Assembly (NCBI GenBank): GCA_031550755.1
Contig: JAVBOJ010000096.1
Location: 1 to 13,821, forward strand
Direction of reading: 5' to 3'
Length of the DNA stretch: 13,821 nucleotides
Origin: JAVBOJ01 sp031550755
GTDB lineage: Bacteria; Bacillota; Clostridia; Oscillospirales; UBA929
The notes beneath the pieces were generated by a model that saw only the letters and a list, made by a program, of their open reading frames with translations, ran no database searches and had not been told where the DNA came from. Below, one piece after another: positions 5,267 to 13,249 of the stretch. A program made the position numbers and the translations under genes. The first letter of the stretch is position 1. Each line of letters starts with the position of its first letter.

Positions 5267-8200
5267 GTGGCGCTGCGCATGTGGGGCGCTTCGTTCAACG
5301 AGATCTATGACAACTGCCTCAACTGGGGCATCCGCATCGATCCGGGCGAAACCCACGCCAGAGACTCGACAAGCGCCCTGCTGGAGTACAACTCCAATTA
5401 CAACTACATTGCCCGCAATGACTTCATCCACGGCGGCGACGGCATCTTTATCCGTCCGCTGCACGGTGCGCCCCCGATGGGCAACTACTTTGAGGGCAAC
5501 GATACCTCGTGGGCCAACAACAACGCCGTGGAGTCGTGGGCCCCGGCCAACGTCTATGTCGGCAACAAGGCCAACTTCTCCAGCTACGGCTTCTGGATCG
5601 GCGGCTCGGACTTCACCTATATGATCGGCAACGAAGCCCGCAACAACGGCGGCAACGGCGGCGGCATGTCCAACGCGGCCGGCGACGGATACTTCGGAAA
5701 TGCCGGTTTCACCTGCGCCAGAGGCGCCAGCACCGACCACGTGCTGATGATGGGCAACCGTTCCTATGACAACTTCGGCCCCGGCCTGTCCATCCTGAAC
5801 CTGCTGGGCTCTCGCGACCGCGCCTCCCACTGGCTGGTGCAGAACAACCAAATCTACGGCAACGCGGTCAAGGGCTATACCGGCCATGGCATCGCGCTGA
5901 AAAACGCCGACTGGGTGGATATCCTGTCCAACCGGATCGAAGATAACGAGCAGCAGAAAATCTTCCGCGACACCGATACCTCGAATATCTTCATCGGCAG
6001 CAATGAGGGCGTGACCACCGCCGGGATGCCCACGCTGAACGTGACCGCCGCCCCGGCCGTCACCTTTGATCTGGCCGACTCCTACATGGCCGACATCCCG
6101 CAGAAGATCAAGGACGCCGATTTCGGCATCGTCCGCGTTATGAACGTCGTCGTCCGGGCGGGCGAGGAAGTAACCTTTAACGCCGGCGCGGCGGATCCCA
6201 ACGGCGGGGCGCTGACCTATCGCTGGGACTTCGGCGACGGCAACATCGAAACCGACGCGGTTGTCACAAAAACGTTCTCGATTCCCGGCACGTATGACGC
6301 CGGTCTGACGGTCAGCAACGGCACGCTGGGCAACCTCCAGGGCATGATCGTCACCGTCCTGCCGGTCGGCGAGGAGCTGGCCGCGGCCAAGGCCGACTGG
6401 ACGCTCTCCGGCGGCGCGGATCTGAAGGCCGAGCTGGTCGAGGATTCCATCCGCCGTGTGGCGGGCAGCAATTCCGTCCGCGTCAATGCCGACGCCGGTC
6501 TCAACTACAAGCTTACCTCCAAACAGCTGGATGTGGACTTCAGCGAGTATTCCGCGCTGAGCCTGGCGCTGGACGTACAGGTCGAATGGGGCCTCAGCAC
6601 CGCGTATGCCCTGCCGATCGTCCGCCTGTGCAAGGACGCGAACAACTACATCCAATACATCCCGGGCAAATATTACACCGCGCCGATCAACCTCCCCGAC
6701 AGCTGGCCGAGATATGCGTTCCAGACCCTGCAAATGTCGCTGAGCGCCTCCAACAGCCAGTTCAGCCGTTCCGAAATCGGCTCGGTCAAACTCAATGAAA
6801 TCAAGTATATTGAAATCGTTCTGGGCCCGCAGGGGCAGGGCGGCTCCTCCATCGCCATTGACGGCCTGATCCTGACCCAGGCCGAGCCGAGGGGCAATCT
6901 GGCCCCGGCCGACAGCGCGGCGGTCGTCACCGACGGCGCGGGCAGCGGCAATGTGCAGGCGATTCTGTCCAACGATCTGAGCGCGCTTCCGGCCTCTCTG
7001 GCCAAGTACACCACAGCCCCCGGCGAGGCCTCCTGGTTTGGTGTGGACTTCAACCAGCCCCGCTACGTGAACACAATCCACGCCTATTACTATTATGAGA
7101 GCAGCGTAGCCGGTTTGGGCAAGCCCACCGCCGTGGCCGTGGAATACTTTGACGGCACAAGCTGGCTGCCGGTGACAGGCCTGACCGAGCCGGTCAAACC
7201 CACGGTCAGTCAAAATGTCTATACCTTCGACAAGGTGTTTGCCGAAGCGGTGCGCGTCGTACCCGTCGCCGAAGAGGGCAAGAGCATCAGCATCTACGGC
7301 TTCAAAGCCTTTGACACGGAAAATCTCCTCGCCAAGGGCAGCGTGCAGGTGACCTCCTCCAGCCCCGCAACAGTGGATGTCACCTCGGTCAGCGTTGTCG
7401 TCAACAAGAAAAAGCTGACCGTGGACGGCGCCCTGCCGCTGTCCGACCTCAAGGTCATGCTGTACAATGTGGAAGGCGACAAGATCGTGGGCGCGCCGCT
7501 GGCCACCGTCATCGTTCCGGAGGCCGATGTCGTCGGCGGCGGCAAAGAAACCACCGTCAACCTCACCTGTGCCGGCCTGACCCCGCTCAAGCGCTACGCC
7601 ATTGCCGTATCCCAGACGAACTACAGCATGGCTGTGGGCGGAGACATTCAGTCGCATTACCTGTTCCCGACCCGCAGCTTGGCCGGCGTTAACGAATACT
7701 ACGGCAAGATGAACGGATCCGGCGGCATAGGCCCCGAGTCGCTGGGCACCGCGTGGATCAAGGTCGTCACCAATCAGGGCACGGTGGACTATATGTCCGG
7801 GACGCCGAGCGGCGCCGGATATGGCGCGGGTCAGCGCGACGAACAGCTGCGCTACCAGACCTTCACCCTGCCTGAAACCATGTGCGTCACCTCCAACGAC
7901 GGCAGCATCGGCGACACAAACGGCTGGACCAGCGAAGGTCTGACCGGCGGCTCGTATTGGCTGCAATATGACCTCGGCGCGGAAAGAGAAATCGGCAAGG
8001 TCGCCCTCTATTTGGGCACTGTCGCCGACGCGCAGCTCCCCGATTCGGTGAAGGTCGAATACTTTGACGGAACCGAATGGCAGGAGTTTGCCACGGCGGA
8101 CGCCCCCGGCGCCTATGTGGAGCTGGCCAAATACGAAGCCGTGACGGCCGGCAAGCTCCGCGTCACCATCGCCGGTACCGACGGCACGGTCTGCCGCGTG

Positions 8201-8686
8201 CGCGAGGTGGAAGCCTTCGCCGACACCAAACCCTTTGATATCTCCGACCTGCAGGCCCTCATCGCGCAGGCCGAAGCCCTGACCGGCAGTGTTTATACCG
8301 CCGAAAGCTGGGCGGCGCTGCAAGCGGCTCTAAGTGTGGCCAAGAACATCACGACCGCGTCCGCCTACAGAGATTATGTGACGGCCCGTGATAATCTGAG
8401 CGCCGCGCTGGAAGGGCTGGTCAAAAAGGCCACCGTCATGAAGATCGATGGCGGCGGGCTGCGCAGCGTCAAGAAGGGCAAAACGATCACCCTGAACACC
8501 ATTTACGACGGCGAGCTGCCGCTGAGCTGGGTGAACCTGACCCCCGCCAACATTTCCATTGTGGTCAGCGCCGACGGCCAGAGCGTTACCGTCACCGGAC
8601 TGAAGGCCGGCACCGCGATGATCACCGTCAAGACCACCGACGGCAGCAACATCACGACGATGATTACCATTTCCGTTACAAACTAA
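5267..8686 (+). CDS. Giant secreted protein, C-terminal part after the in-frame stop (beta-helix, PKD, F5/8C-like, FIVAR, Ig-like)
   Basis: This is the same reading frame as the gene at 2030; coding similarity resumes directly after the TAA, from 5108. The first in-frame GTG is at 5267 and ATG at 5279, neither with a ribosome binding site, so independent translation is unlikely and secretion would be lost. In whole-gene residue numbers: the beta-helix continues to ~1330 (Asn-rich rungs such as NNQIYGN and ILSNRIEDN), then PKD ~1372-1445 (LTYRWDFGDG), a beta-sandwich region ~1448-1620, F5/8C-like ~1622-1764, a partial copy of the N-terminal module ~1785-1915, the opening of another (ending YQTFTLPE), a second F5/8C-like domain ~1950-2066, a FIVAR-type helical domain ~2069-2134 (LQALIAQAEAL … ARDNLSAALEGL) and a C-terminal Ig-like domain to 2218. 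TAA at 8684 ends it. The architecture is typical of exported glycan-interacting proteins of gut Firmicutes. Confidence 0.75.
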   Translation: MALRMWGASFNEIYDNCLNWGIRIDPGETHARDSTSALLEYNSNYNYIARNDFIHGGDGIFIRPLHGAPPMGNYFEGNDTSWANNNAVESWAPANVYVGNKANFSSYGFWIGGSDFTYMIGNEARNNGGNGGGMSNAAGDGYFGNAGFTCARGASTDHVLMMGNRSYDNFGPGLSILNLLGSRDRASHWLVQNNQIYGNAVKGYTGHGIALKNADWVDILSNRIEDNEQQKIFRDTDTSNIFIGSNEGVTTAGMPTLNVTAAPAVTFDLADSYMADIPQKIKDADFGIVRVMNVVVRAGEEVTFNAGAADPNGGALTYRWDFGDGNIETDAVVTKTFSIPGTYDAGLTVSNGTLGNLQGMIVTVLPVGEELAAAKADWTLSGGADLKAELVEDSIRRVAGSNSVRVNADAGLNYKLTSKQLDVDFSEYSALSLALDVQVEWGLSTAYALPIVRLCKDANNYIQYIPGKYYTAPINLPDSWPRYAFQTLQMSLSASNSQFSRSEIGSVKLNEIKYIEIVLGPQGQGGSSIAIDGLILTQAEPRGNLAPADSAAVVTDGAGSGNVQAILSNDLSALPASLAKYTTAPGEASWFGVDFNQPRYVNTIHAYYYYESSVAGLGKPTAVAVEYFDGTSWLPVTGLTEPVKPTVSQNVYTFDKVFAEAVRVVPVAEEGKSISIYGFKAFDTENLLAKGSVQVTSSSPATVDVTSVSVVVNKKKLTVDGALPLSDLKVMLYNVEGDKIVGAPLATVIVPEADVVGGGKETTVNLTCAGLTPLKRYAIAVSQTNYSMAVGGDIQSHYLFPTRSLAGVNEYYGKMNGSGGIGPESLGTAWIKVVTNQGTVDYMSGTPSGAGYGAGQRDEQLRYQTFTLPETMCVTSNDGSIGDTNGWTSEGLTGGSYWLQYDLGAEREIGKVALYLGTVADAQLPDSVKVEYFDGTEWQEFATADAPGAYVELAKYEAVTAGKLRVTIAGTDGTVCRVREVEAFADTKPFDISDLQALIAQAEALTGSVYTAESWAALQAALSVAKNITTASAYRDYVTARDNLSAALEGLVKKATVMKIDGGGLRSVKKGKTITLNTIYDGELPLSWVNLTPANISIVVSADGQSVTVTGLKAGTAMITVKTTDGSNITTMITISVTN

Positions 8687-8702
8687 TCTTCCGCGGAAAT
8701 GC

Positions 8703-8738
8703 GGAGGCCGCCCGGGTAAATTCCCCCGGGCGGCCTCC
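8703..8738. terminator. GC-rich hairpin between convergent genes (bidirectional terminator candidate)
   Basis: A perfect 14-bp stem (8703-8716 with 8725-8738) with an 8-nt loop sits between the stop of the giant secreted protein (8686) and the GH38 stop (8754). No T tract follows on either strand, so it is a GC-rich stem rather than a textbook intrinsic terminator. Its place between two convergent gene ends supports a terminator or 3'-end stabiliser role. Confidence 0.65.
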
Positions 8739-8753
8739 CACTGTTCGGATGCG

Positions 8754-11408
8754 CTATGTGAGCTCAAACGTCATAATTTCATGCGGCTCTATGGAGAAAC
8801 GGAGGGCTCCGTCCGAGGTGTCCATCGGCGTCAGCCGCCGCTCGTCCAGCGAGACCCGCCAGACCGGCCCGACACCGGCGGGCAGGGGCAGACAGACCTC
8901 CTGCGGCGCATCGGCGACGTTGAACAGGCGCAGCACGACGCCGTTTCCGGCTTCGGCGGGTTTGACCGCCGACAATCGCACCAAACCGGGCAGCCGAGAC
9001 AAAAACGCCAGCGGATTCCCCGCCGGGGCGGCGGCGCGGACGGTCTGCCGGATGTACGCCGGATGCAGCCGGCGGTCGGCCAGCGCATAGGTGCCCGCTG
9101 TCTGCCAGGAGCCCTCCCGCCAGGTGGCCGAATAGGAAAAGGAATGCGTTCCCAAGCACTGCGCGCCGGGGGTTTCAAAGCTCCAGCCGCCGTTTCCGTG
9201 CCGGGTGTTGAGGTCGTCGCGGGACAGCCAGCCCACGCAGCGCAGGAGCGTCAGCCGCAACCGGGTCTGCCCGTCGCGGTTTACCGCCTCGTATTCCGTC
9301 AGCCCCCGGGCGGCGAGGCTGACCCCGTACCGTCCGTCGCCGGCGTCGGCAAAGCCGTGGGTCACTTGGGCGGATTGGGGATATTCCTCCCATGTTTGCG
9401 GGACGGGCTGCTCTATCAAATGAGGCGTCACCGCAAAGGCGGACGACCCGGCCGAATGGGTACACAAGACGCCGGCGGGGAATTCCACTTGCAGCCGATG
9501 GTCATGGGCGGCATTGTCAAACCGGGTGTCAAAGTCCACCCGATCCACCCCCGGCGTCAGGGTCACCGTGACGGCAAAGGGGCAATCGACCGTCTCCTCG
9601 GCGCGTGTTTTCCGATCGGGAGACAATCCGCGCGGCAGGCGCAGTACGCCGGACACGCGCATGGTTTGCACAAGGCCGGACGAAACCGTCACCTCAAACG
9701 GGTCGGAGGGCGACAGGGCAACCACCCTGTCCTCGTCCGGCCAGGAATAGGTATATTCGTCGCCCGCGTCGCCCATATTGACAAACCGATGGGCATCGGT
9801 ATGCACCCGGCCGGTTTTCCGGTCCGTGACAGCAAAGCCGGCGGTGGCAGGGTCGAAGGAGACGATATAAAACTCGTTTTCAATCCGGTCGGCCGGAGCC
9901 GGCGGGGCGGGCGGAGCCGCCGCCCGTTTCGTAAAGCGCAGCGTATGTGCGCCGTAGGAAAACCCGGGCAGCAGGAGCCCCAGTCGGACGCGGTTGGCGC
10001 GGTAAATCCGGGGCAGGTCAAAATCGGAATACCGGGGCACGAAGTCGCAGGGCTCCGCCGAGAGGATCCTCGCCGAGAACCGCCGCCCGGTTTCGTCCTC
10101 TGCCTCAACAGCCGCCGGCGGCGGCGGCAGAGGTTTGTTGTCCTCAATGATGGCCGACGCGGCGAAGTCCACCGACTGCCGCAGCGCCAAATCAAAGTCC
10201 ACCGTGATTTCGGCATACGAGGGCAGGCCGTCCTGCGTCGGCTCAAACAGCAGACATTCGGCGTCGTTGGCGGGAGGCTCTCGGCCTTGCAGCCGCTCGG
10301 CGGTATCCTCCAGCAGCTGGTCTTGCAGCTGCTCCAGCACGTCAAAGCGGGTAAGCATCTCGTCGTGTACCTCGTCGAGGCTGCAACCGCAGATGCTGTC
10401 ATGGGGATGATTTTCCAGAATCAGCCGCCACAGCCGCCGCTGATACCCGGCAAAGTCGAAGCGCCCGCCGATCAGCCTCTCGTGGCAGACGAGCGGTTCC
10501 AGCACCCGCTCCATGGCGGCTTGCACGGCAAAGTTGCGTTGCTTCAGGTACATCCGGGTGGACAGGGTGCCGCCCAGCAGCACGGCGCGGTCGCCCGAGC
10601 AGAGGGGGCCGGCGTAGGTTTCGAGGGTTTCGGGCAGATGGGCGTTCAGATCGGCTAAAAAATCCTGCAAGGTGGAAAACTGAATGCGCTTGTCCGAGCC
10701 TTGGCCGTTGAACGCGGCCACGACCTCCGGGATATCCCGCTCGGCCAATATATGATCCGAGCCGTTCATCAGCAGCACAACGCCCGCCTTGCTTTTGCCG
10801 CCCAAGGAATCCATCATATCCACCAGCCGCCGGACGGTGTCCGCCGCCGGGCCTCCCAGCGCCGCCATTGACCCGTAGCCGTGGGGCATATGGACGCAAA
10901 ATACGCGGCTTTTCCCGTCGGGTGCCAGCCAGTAAAACTCCGTATGCGCCATATCGTGGGACGCGCCCCGCCAAAACAGGGCGGTGTCCATCCCCAGGCC
11001 CAGCAGGATTTGGGGCATTTGCGCCGGATGCCCAAACGAGTCGGGCAGGTATCCCAGCCTGGACGCGCCGCCAAAAGCGGAGGCCGTCTCCTGTCCGGTC
11101 AGGAAATTGCGGATGTGCGACTCGCCCGAAATCAGCAGCTCGTCCGGCAGGATATACCACGGGCCGATGACAATCTTGCCGCTTTGCACGGCGGAGGCGA
11201 GCCGCTCCCGATTGGATGGCCGGATGGTCAGGTAATCCTCCAGCGCAATGGTCTGCCCGTCCAGCATAAAGGATACATACTCAGGCGAACGGTCTATAAT
11301 CTCCAGCAGGCCGTCAATCAGACGCACCAGCTTGGGCAAAAATGACATTCTGGTTCGATACCACTCGCGATCCCAATGGGTGTGTCCGATGAGATGTCCG
11401 CGCAGCAC
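8754..11408 (-). CDS. Glycoside hydrolase family 38 alpha-mannosidase
   Basis: 884 residues, a normal length for bacterial GH38. GH38 enzymes are zinc-dependent retaining alpha-mannosidases. The N-terminal motif HTHWDREWY supplies expected zinc ligands H11 and D13. GYLPDSFGH contains D123, the position of the catalytic nucleophile/zinc ligand. NGSDH (215-219) lies in the catalytic domain, and HPHDSICGCSLDEVHDEM (334-351) contains H336, the fourth zinc ligand. The C-terminal half is beta-sandwich with late GH38 features. No signal peptide is seen, so it acts in the cytoplasm on imported oligosaccharides. GTG 11408 is chosen because GGGAGG lies 8-9 nt upstream; the nearby ATG at 11415 is out of frame and too close to that site. 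It starts 19 nt after the UroD-family gene, so the two are probably co-transcribed. The closest functional relatives are MngB-type enzymes, which may act on mannosyl-glycerate or phosphorylated mannosides; the substrate is not predictable here. Confidence 0.92.
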   Translation of the reverse strand: MLRGHLIGHTHWDREWYRTRMSFLPKLVRLIDGLLEIIDRSPEYVSFMLDGQTIALEDYLTIRPSNRERLASAVQSGKIVIGPWYILPDELLISGESHIRNFLTGQETASAFGGASRLGYLPDSFGHPAQMPQILLGLGMDTALFWRGASHDMAHTEFYWLAPDGKSRVFCVHMPHGYGSMAALGGPAADTVRRLVDMMDSLGGKSKAGVVLLMNGSDHILAERDIPEVVAAFNGQGSDKRIQFSTLQDFLADLNAHLPETLETYAGPLCSGDRAVLLGGTLSTRMYLKQRNFAVQAAMERVLEPLVCHERLIGGRFDFAGYQRRLWRLILENHPHDSICGCSLDEVHDEMLTRFDVLEQLQDQLLEDTAERLQGREPPANDAECLLFEPTQDGLPSYAEITVDFDLALRQSVDFAASAIIEDNKPLPPPPAAVEAEDETGRRFSARILSAEPCDFVPRYSDFDLPRIYRANRVRLGLLLPGFSYGAHTLRFTKRAAAPPAPPAPADRIENEFYIVSFDPATAGFAVTDRKTGRVHTDAHRFVNMGDAGDEYTYSWPDEDRVVALSPSDPFEVTVSSGLVQTMRVSGVLRLPRGLSPDRKTRAEETVDCPFAVTVTLTPGVDRVDFDTRFDNAAHDHRLQVEFPAGVLCTHSAGSSAFAVTPHLIEQPVPQTWEEYPQSAQVTHGFADAGDGRYGVSLAARGLTEYEAVNRDGQTRLRLTLLRCVGWLSRDDLNTRHGNGGWSFETPGAQCLGTHSFSYSATWREGSWQTAGTYALADRRLHPAYIRQTVRAAAPAGNPLAFLSRLPGLVRLSAVKPAEAGNGVVLRLFNVADAPQEVCLPLPAGVGPVWRVSLDERRLTPMDTSDGALRFSIEPHEIMTFELT

Positions 11409-11427
11409 GGTTCATTCCTCCCTTTGT

Positions 11428-12522
11428 TTAGTAAACGCAGTCCTGCGCCGCCCGAGCAAAGGCCTTCAAATTGTCCGGCGGGGCGGTAAAAAAGTGGTCG
11501 CTGGCGCTGAGGATATAGCCGCCCTGACTGCCGAACAGAGAAAACAAACGCTCTACTTCTTTTTCGATTTGCTTCGGCGACCCCTTTTCCAAAAGGTTTA
11601 CCTGATCCATACCGCCGATGAGCGCCACATGGGGAAACAGGTCGCGGTATACCTGCCGCGCCGTCTCGTCGTCGCCGATGTCCCCGCCCACACCGGTGGG
11701 GGAAAGGGTTTCCGACGCGGCGCAGCCGTTGGCCCGAATCAGATGGGTAATTTTGCTCATGCCGCCGCAGGTGTGATAGACCGAGGGGAAGCCCGCCGCC
11801 CGCACGGCCTCATGCATCCGCTTGTCGTAGGGCAGGCAAAATTCCTCGTGCATGGCCGGGGAGATCAGCGTATTGCTGGCCGCTCCGCCGCCGGTTTCAA
11901 TAAGGTCAAACGGCATCCCCGGCAGATTTTGCTCGATATAGCGGAGCTTGTGCCTCAGCAGGATTTCCATAAATTCGTGCACCCAGTCCGGATCGTCATA
12001 GGTCGCCAAAATCATGTTTTCCGCGCCGAAAAGCTCGCAAGCGTCCTGCCAGCAGCCTCCCTGAAACCCGCAGAGAAAGGTGCGCAAAATGCCGCCATCG
12101 CCCAGCCGATCATAGACCGCCCGCGCACCCGCTCGGTTGAGGCGGGGCACCGGCCGATAGTCCAGCAGCCGAATGTCCTCCGGCTGTTTGATGAGATGCT
12201 CGGTCACCCAGGTGGTCATGGCGTTTTGCCCCTGCTTGCCCATGAGCCGCCCCCGGGGCGTCTCGATGACCGTCTCGATGACGTCATACGCCGGGCCCGA
12301 GGCTCGGCGGAGCTCCACCCGCCAGTCGGCGCAGGATTCCTCCGGTTCTGTTTCAAAATAGGTGATGGAAGCATCCAGCCCGCAATGGGCGTTGGCCTCA
12401 ATGTCGGTCATCCCGGTCATAAAGGTATGCAAATGGTACGGCTGCCATTGATGGACGGTCACCGGCAGCCGATCGGGACGTCCGCGGTGGAGCGCTGTGA
12501 GCATACGGTCGCGCGAGGTCAT
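11428..12522 (-). CDS. UroD/MtaA-family protein, probable corrinoid-linked methyltransferase
   Basis: 364 residues of the uroporphyrinogen decarboxylase fold as found in MtaA/CmuA-like methyltransferases, which move methyl groups between a corrinoid protein and an acceptor such as coenzyme M or tetrahydrofolate. H250-T-C252-G-G matches the HxC zinc/thiol-binding signature. Other family-like segments are FQGGCWQDACELFG (153-166), DLIETGGGAASNTLISP (206-222) and a C-terminal GGYILSASDHFF (334-345). The arginine-rich MRQAGRYxPEY signature of true haem-pathway UroD is absent, so haem synthesis is unlikely. The C-terminal Cys expected as third zinc ligand in MtaA is not evident (SASDH there), so metal binding may differ. 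ATG 12522 has AGGAGG 9 nt upstream. It is first in an operon with the GH38 enzyme and lies close to a corrinoid protein gene, which suggests a methyl-transfer role in glycan use. Confidence 0.8.
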   Translation of the reverse strand: MTSRDRMLTALHRGRPDRLPVTVHQWQPYHLHTFMTGMTDIEANAHCGLDASITYFETEPEESCADWRVELRRASGPAYDVIETVIETPRGRLMGKQGQNAMTTWVTEHLIKQPEDIRLLDYRPVPRLNRAGARAVYDRLGDGGILRTFLCGFQGGCWQDACELFGAENMILATYDDPDWVHEFMEILLRHKLRYIEQNLPGMPFDLIETGGGAASNTLISPAMHEEFCLPYDKRMHEAVRAAGFPSVYHTCGGMSKITHLIRANGCAASETLSPTGVGGDIGDDETARQVYRDLFPHVALIGGMDQVNLLEKGSPKQIEKEVERLFSLFGSQGGYILSASDHFFTAPPDNLKAFARAAQDCVY

Positions 12523-12562
12523 ACAAAAGTCCTCCTATTATACATGAAGGAAGTGTTATTTG

Positions 12563-13249
12563 ATGAAACGATCTCAGGTCAACGAAGCCATCGCGCACGC
12601 CATGAAGGTTCTGAACAAAAATAGCGTGCAGCTCCCCGCCTTTGCCCATTGGACGCCGGAGGAGTGGCGGGAAAACGCCGGCCGGCTGGAGAATTTGCGC
12701 AAGATCATGCTGGGGTGGGACGTCACCGACTTTGGCTTCGGGCGCTTTGAACAGACGGGCGGCGTCCTGTTCACCCTGCGCAACGGACATCCGACCGATC
12801 CGTCGGCCGGCACGCCCTATGCGGAGAAGTTGATCATTCTGCGGCCCGGGCAGGCGCTGCCGTATCATTTTCACCGCGTCAAAACCGAGGATATCATCAA
12901 TCGGGGCGGCGGGACGCTCTGCATCCGGCTGTACAATTCCCGGCCGGACGACACGCGGGACGAGGCAACCCCCGTCAACGTGCTGATGGACGGCATCCGC
13001 CGCACATGGGCGGCGGGAGAAACCGTGCAGATTGCGCCGGGGAACTCCATCACACTGCCGCCAGGCCTGTATCACCGGTTATGGGCCCATGAGGAGGACG
13101 GCGATCTGGTGGCGGGCGAGGTGTCCTCCATCAACGACGACAGGACGGACAATATTTTTTGGGAGCCCAGCGAGCGGTATACCGGGCTGGAGGAGGATAC
13201 ACCGGCGCACTTTGTTCTGTGCAACGAATACGACCGATTCTGCACCTAA
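12563..13249 (+). CDS. D-lyxose ketol-isomerase family (D-lyxose/D-mannose isomerase)
   Basis: 228 residues from ATG 12563, matching the ~227 aa of characterised bacterial D-lyxose isomerases (cupin fold, manganese-dependent). The metal site is visible: H102-F-H104 with E109 in YHFHRVKTED, plus H171 in PPGLYHRLWAH. These enzymes convert D-lyxose to D-xylulose and D-mannose to D-fructose, so the gene fits downstream of an alpha-mannosidase. GAAGGAAG at 12546-12553 is a suitable ribosome binding site for ATG 12563; a TTG one codon earlier is less likely. It is divergent from the UroD-family gene with only 40 bp between the starts and convergent with the corrinoid gene, whose stop overlaps its own by 3 bases (13246-13249). 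No good promoter is seen in the 40 bp, so its promoter may lie inside the neighbouring gene. Confidence 0.9.
   Translation: MKRSQVNEAIAHAMKVLNKNSVQLPAFAHWTPEEWRENAGRLENLRKIMLGWDVTDFGFGRFEQTGGVLFTLRNGHPTDPSAGTPYAEKLIILRPGQALPYHFHRVKTEDIINRGGGTLCIRLYNSRPDDTRDEATPVNVLMDGIRRTWAAGETVQIAPGNSITLPPGLYHRLWAHEEDGDLVAGEVSSINDDRTDNIFWEPSERYTGLEEDTPAHFVLCNEYDRFCT

Noticed and set aside
2033..8323. 2096-codon open frame on the minus strand, the longest in the window
   Set aside because: It is aligned codon-on-codon with the giant secreted gene and arises from its avoidance of TTA/CTA/TCA. The product is a low-complexity G/A/R/H/D-rich string without domains, whereas the plus strand has a signal peptide and clear domains.
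8781..10658. 625-codon plus-strand frame opposite the GH38 gene
   Set aside because: Codon-aligned shadow of GH38, with no ribosome binding site or recognisable domain.
11428..12522. Haem-pathway uroporphyrinogen decarboxylase
   Set aside because: The N-terminal MRQAGRYxPEY signature is absent, while the HxCGG motif of methyltransferase-type homologues is present.
12537..12542. TATAAT on the minus strand in the divergent gap
   Set aside because: There is no -35 box at 16-18 bp, and the start would fall inside or after the ribosome binding site of the UroD-family gene.
11248..12624. 458-codon plus-strand frame opposite the UroD-family gene
   Set aside because: Codon-aligned shadow; the minus strand carries the conserved HTCGG motif and a good ribosome binding site.
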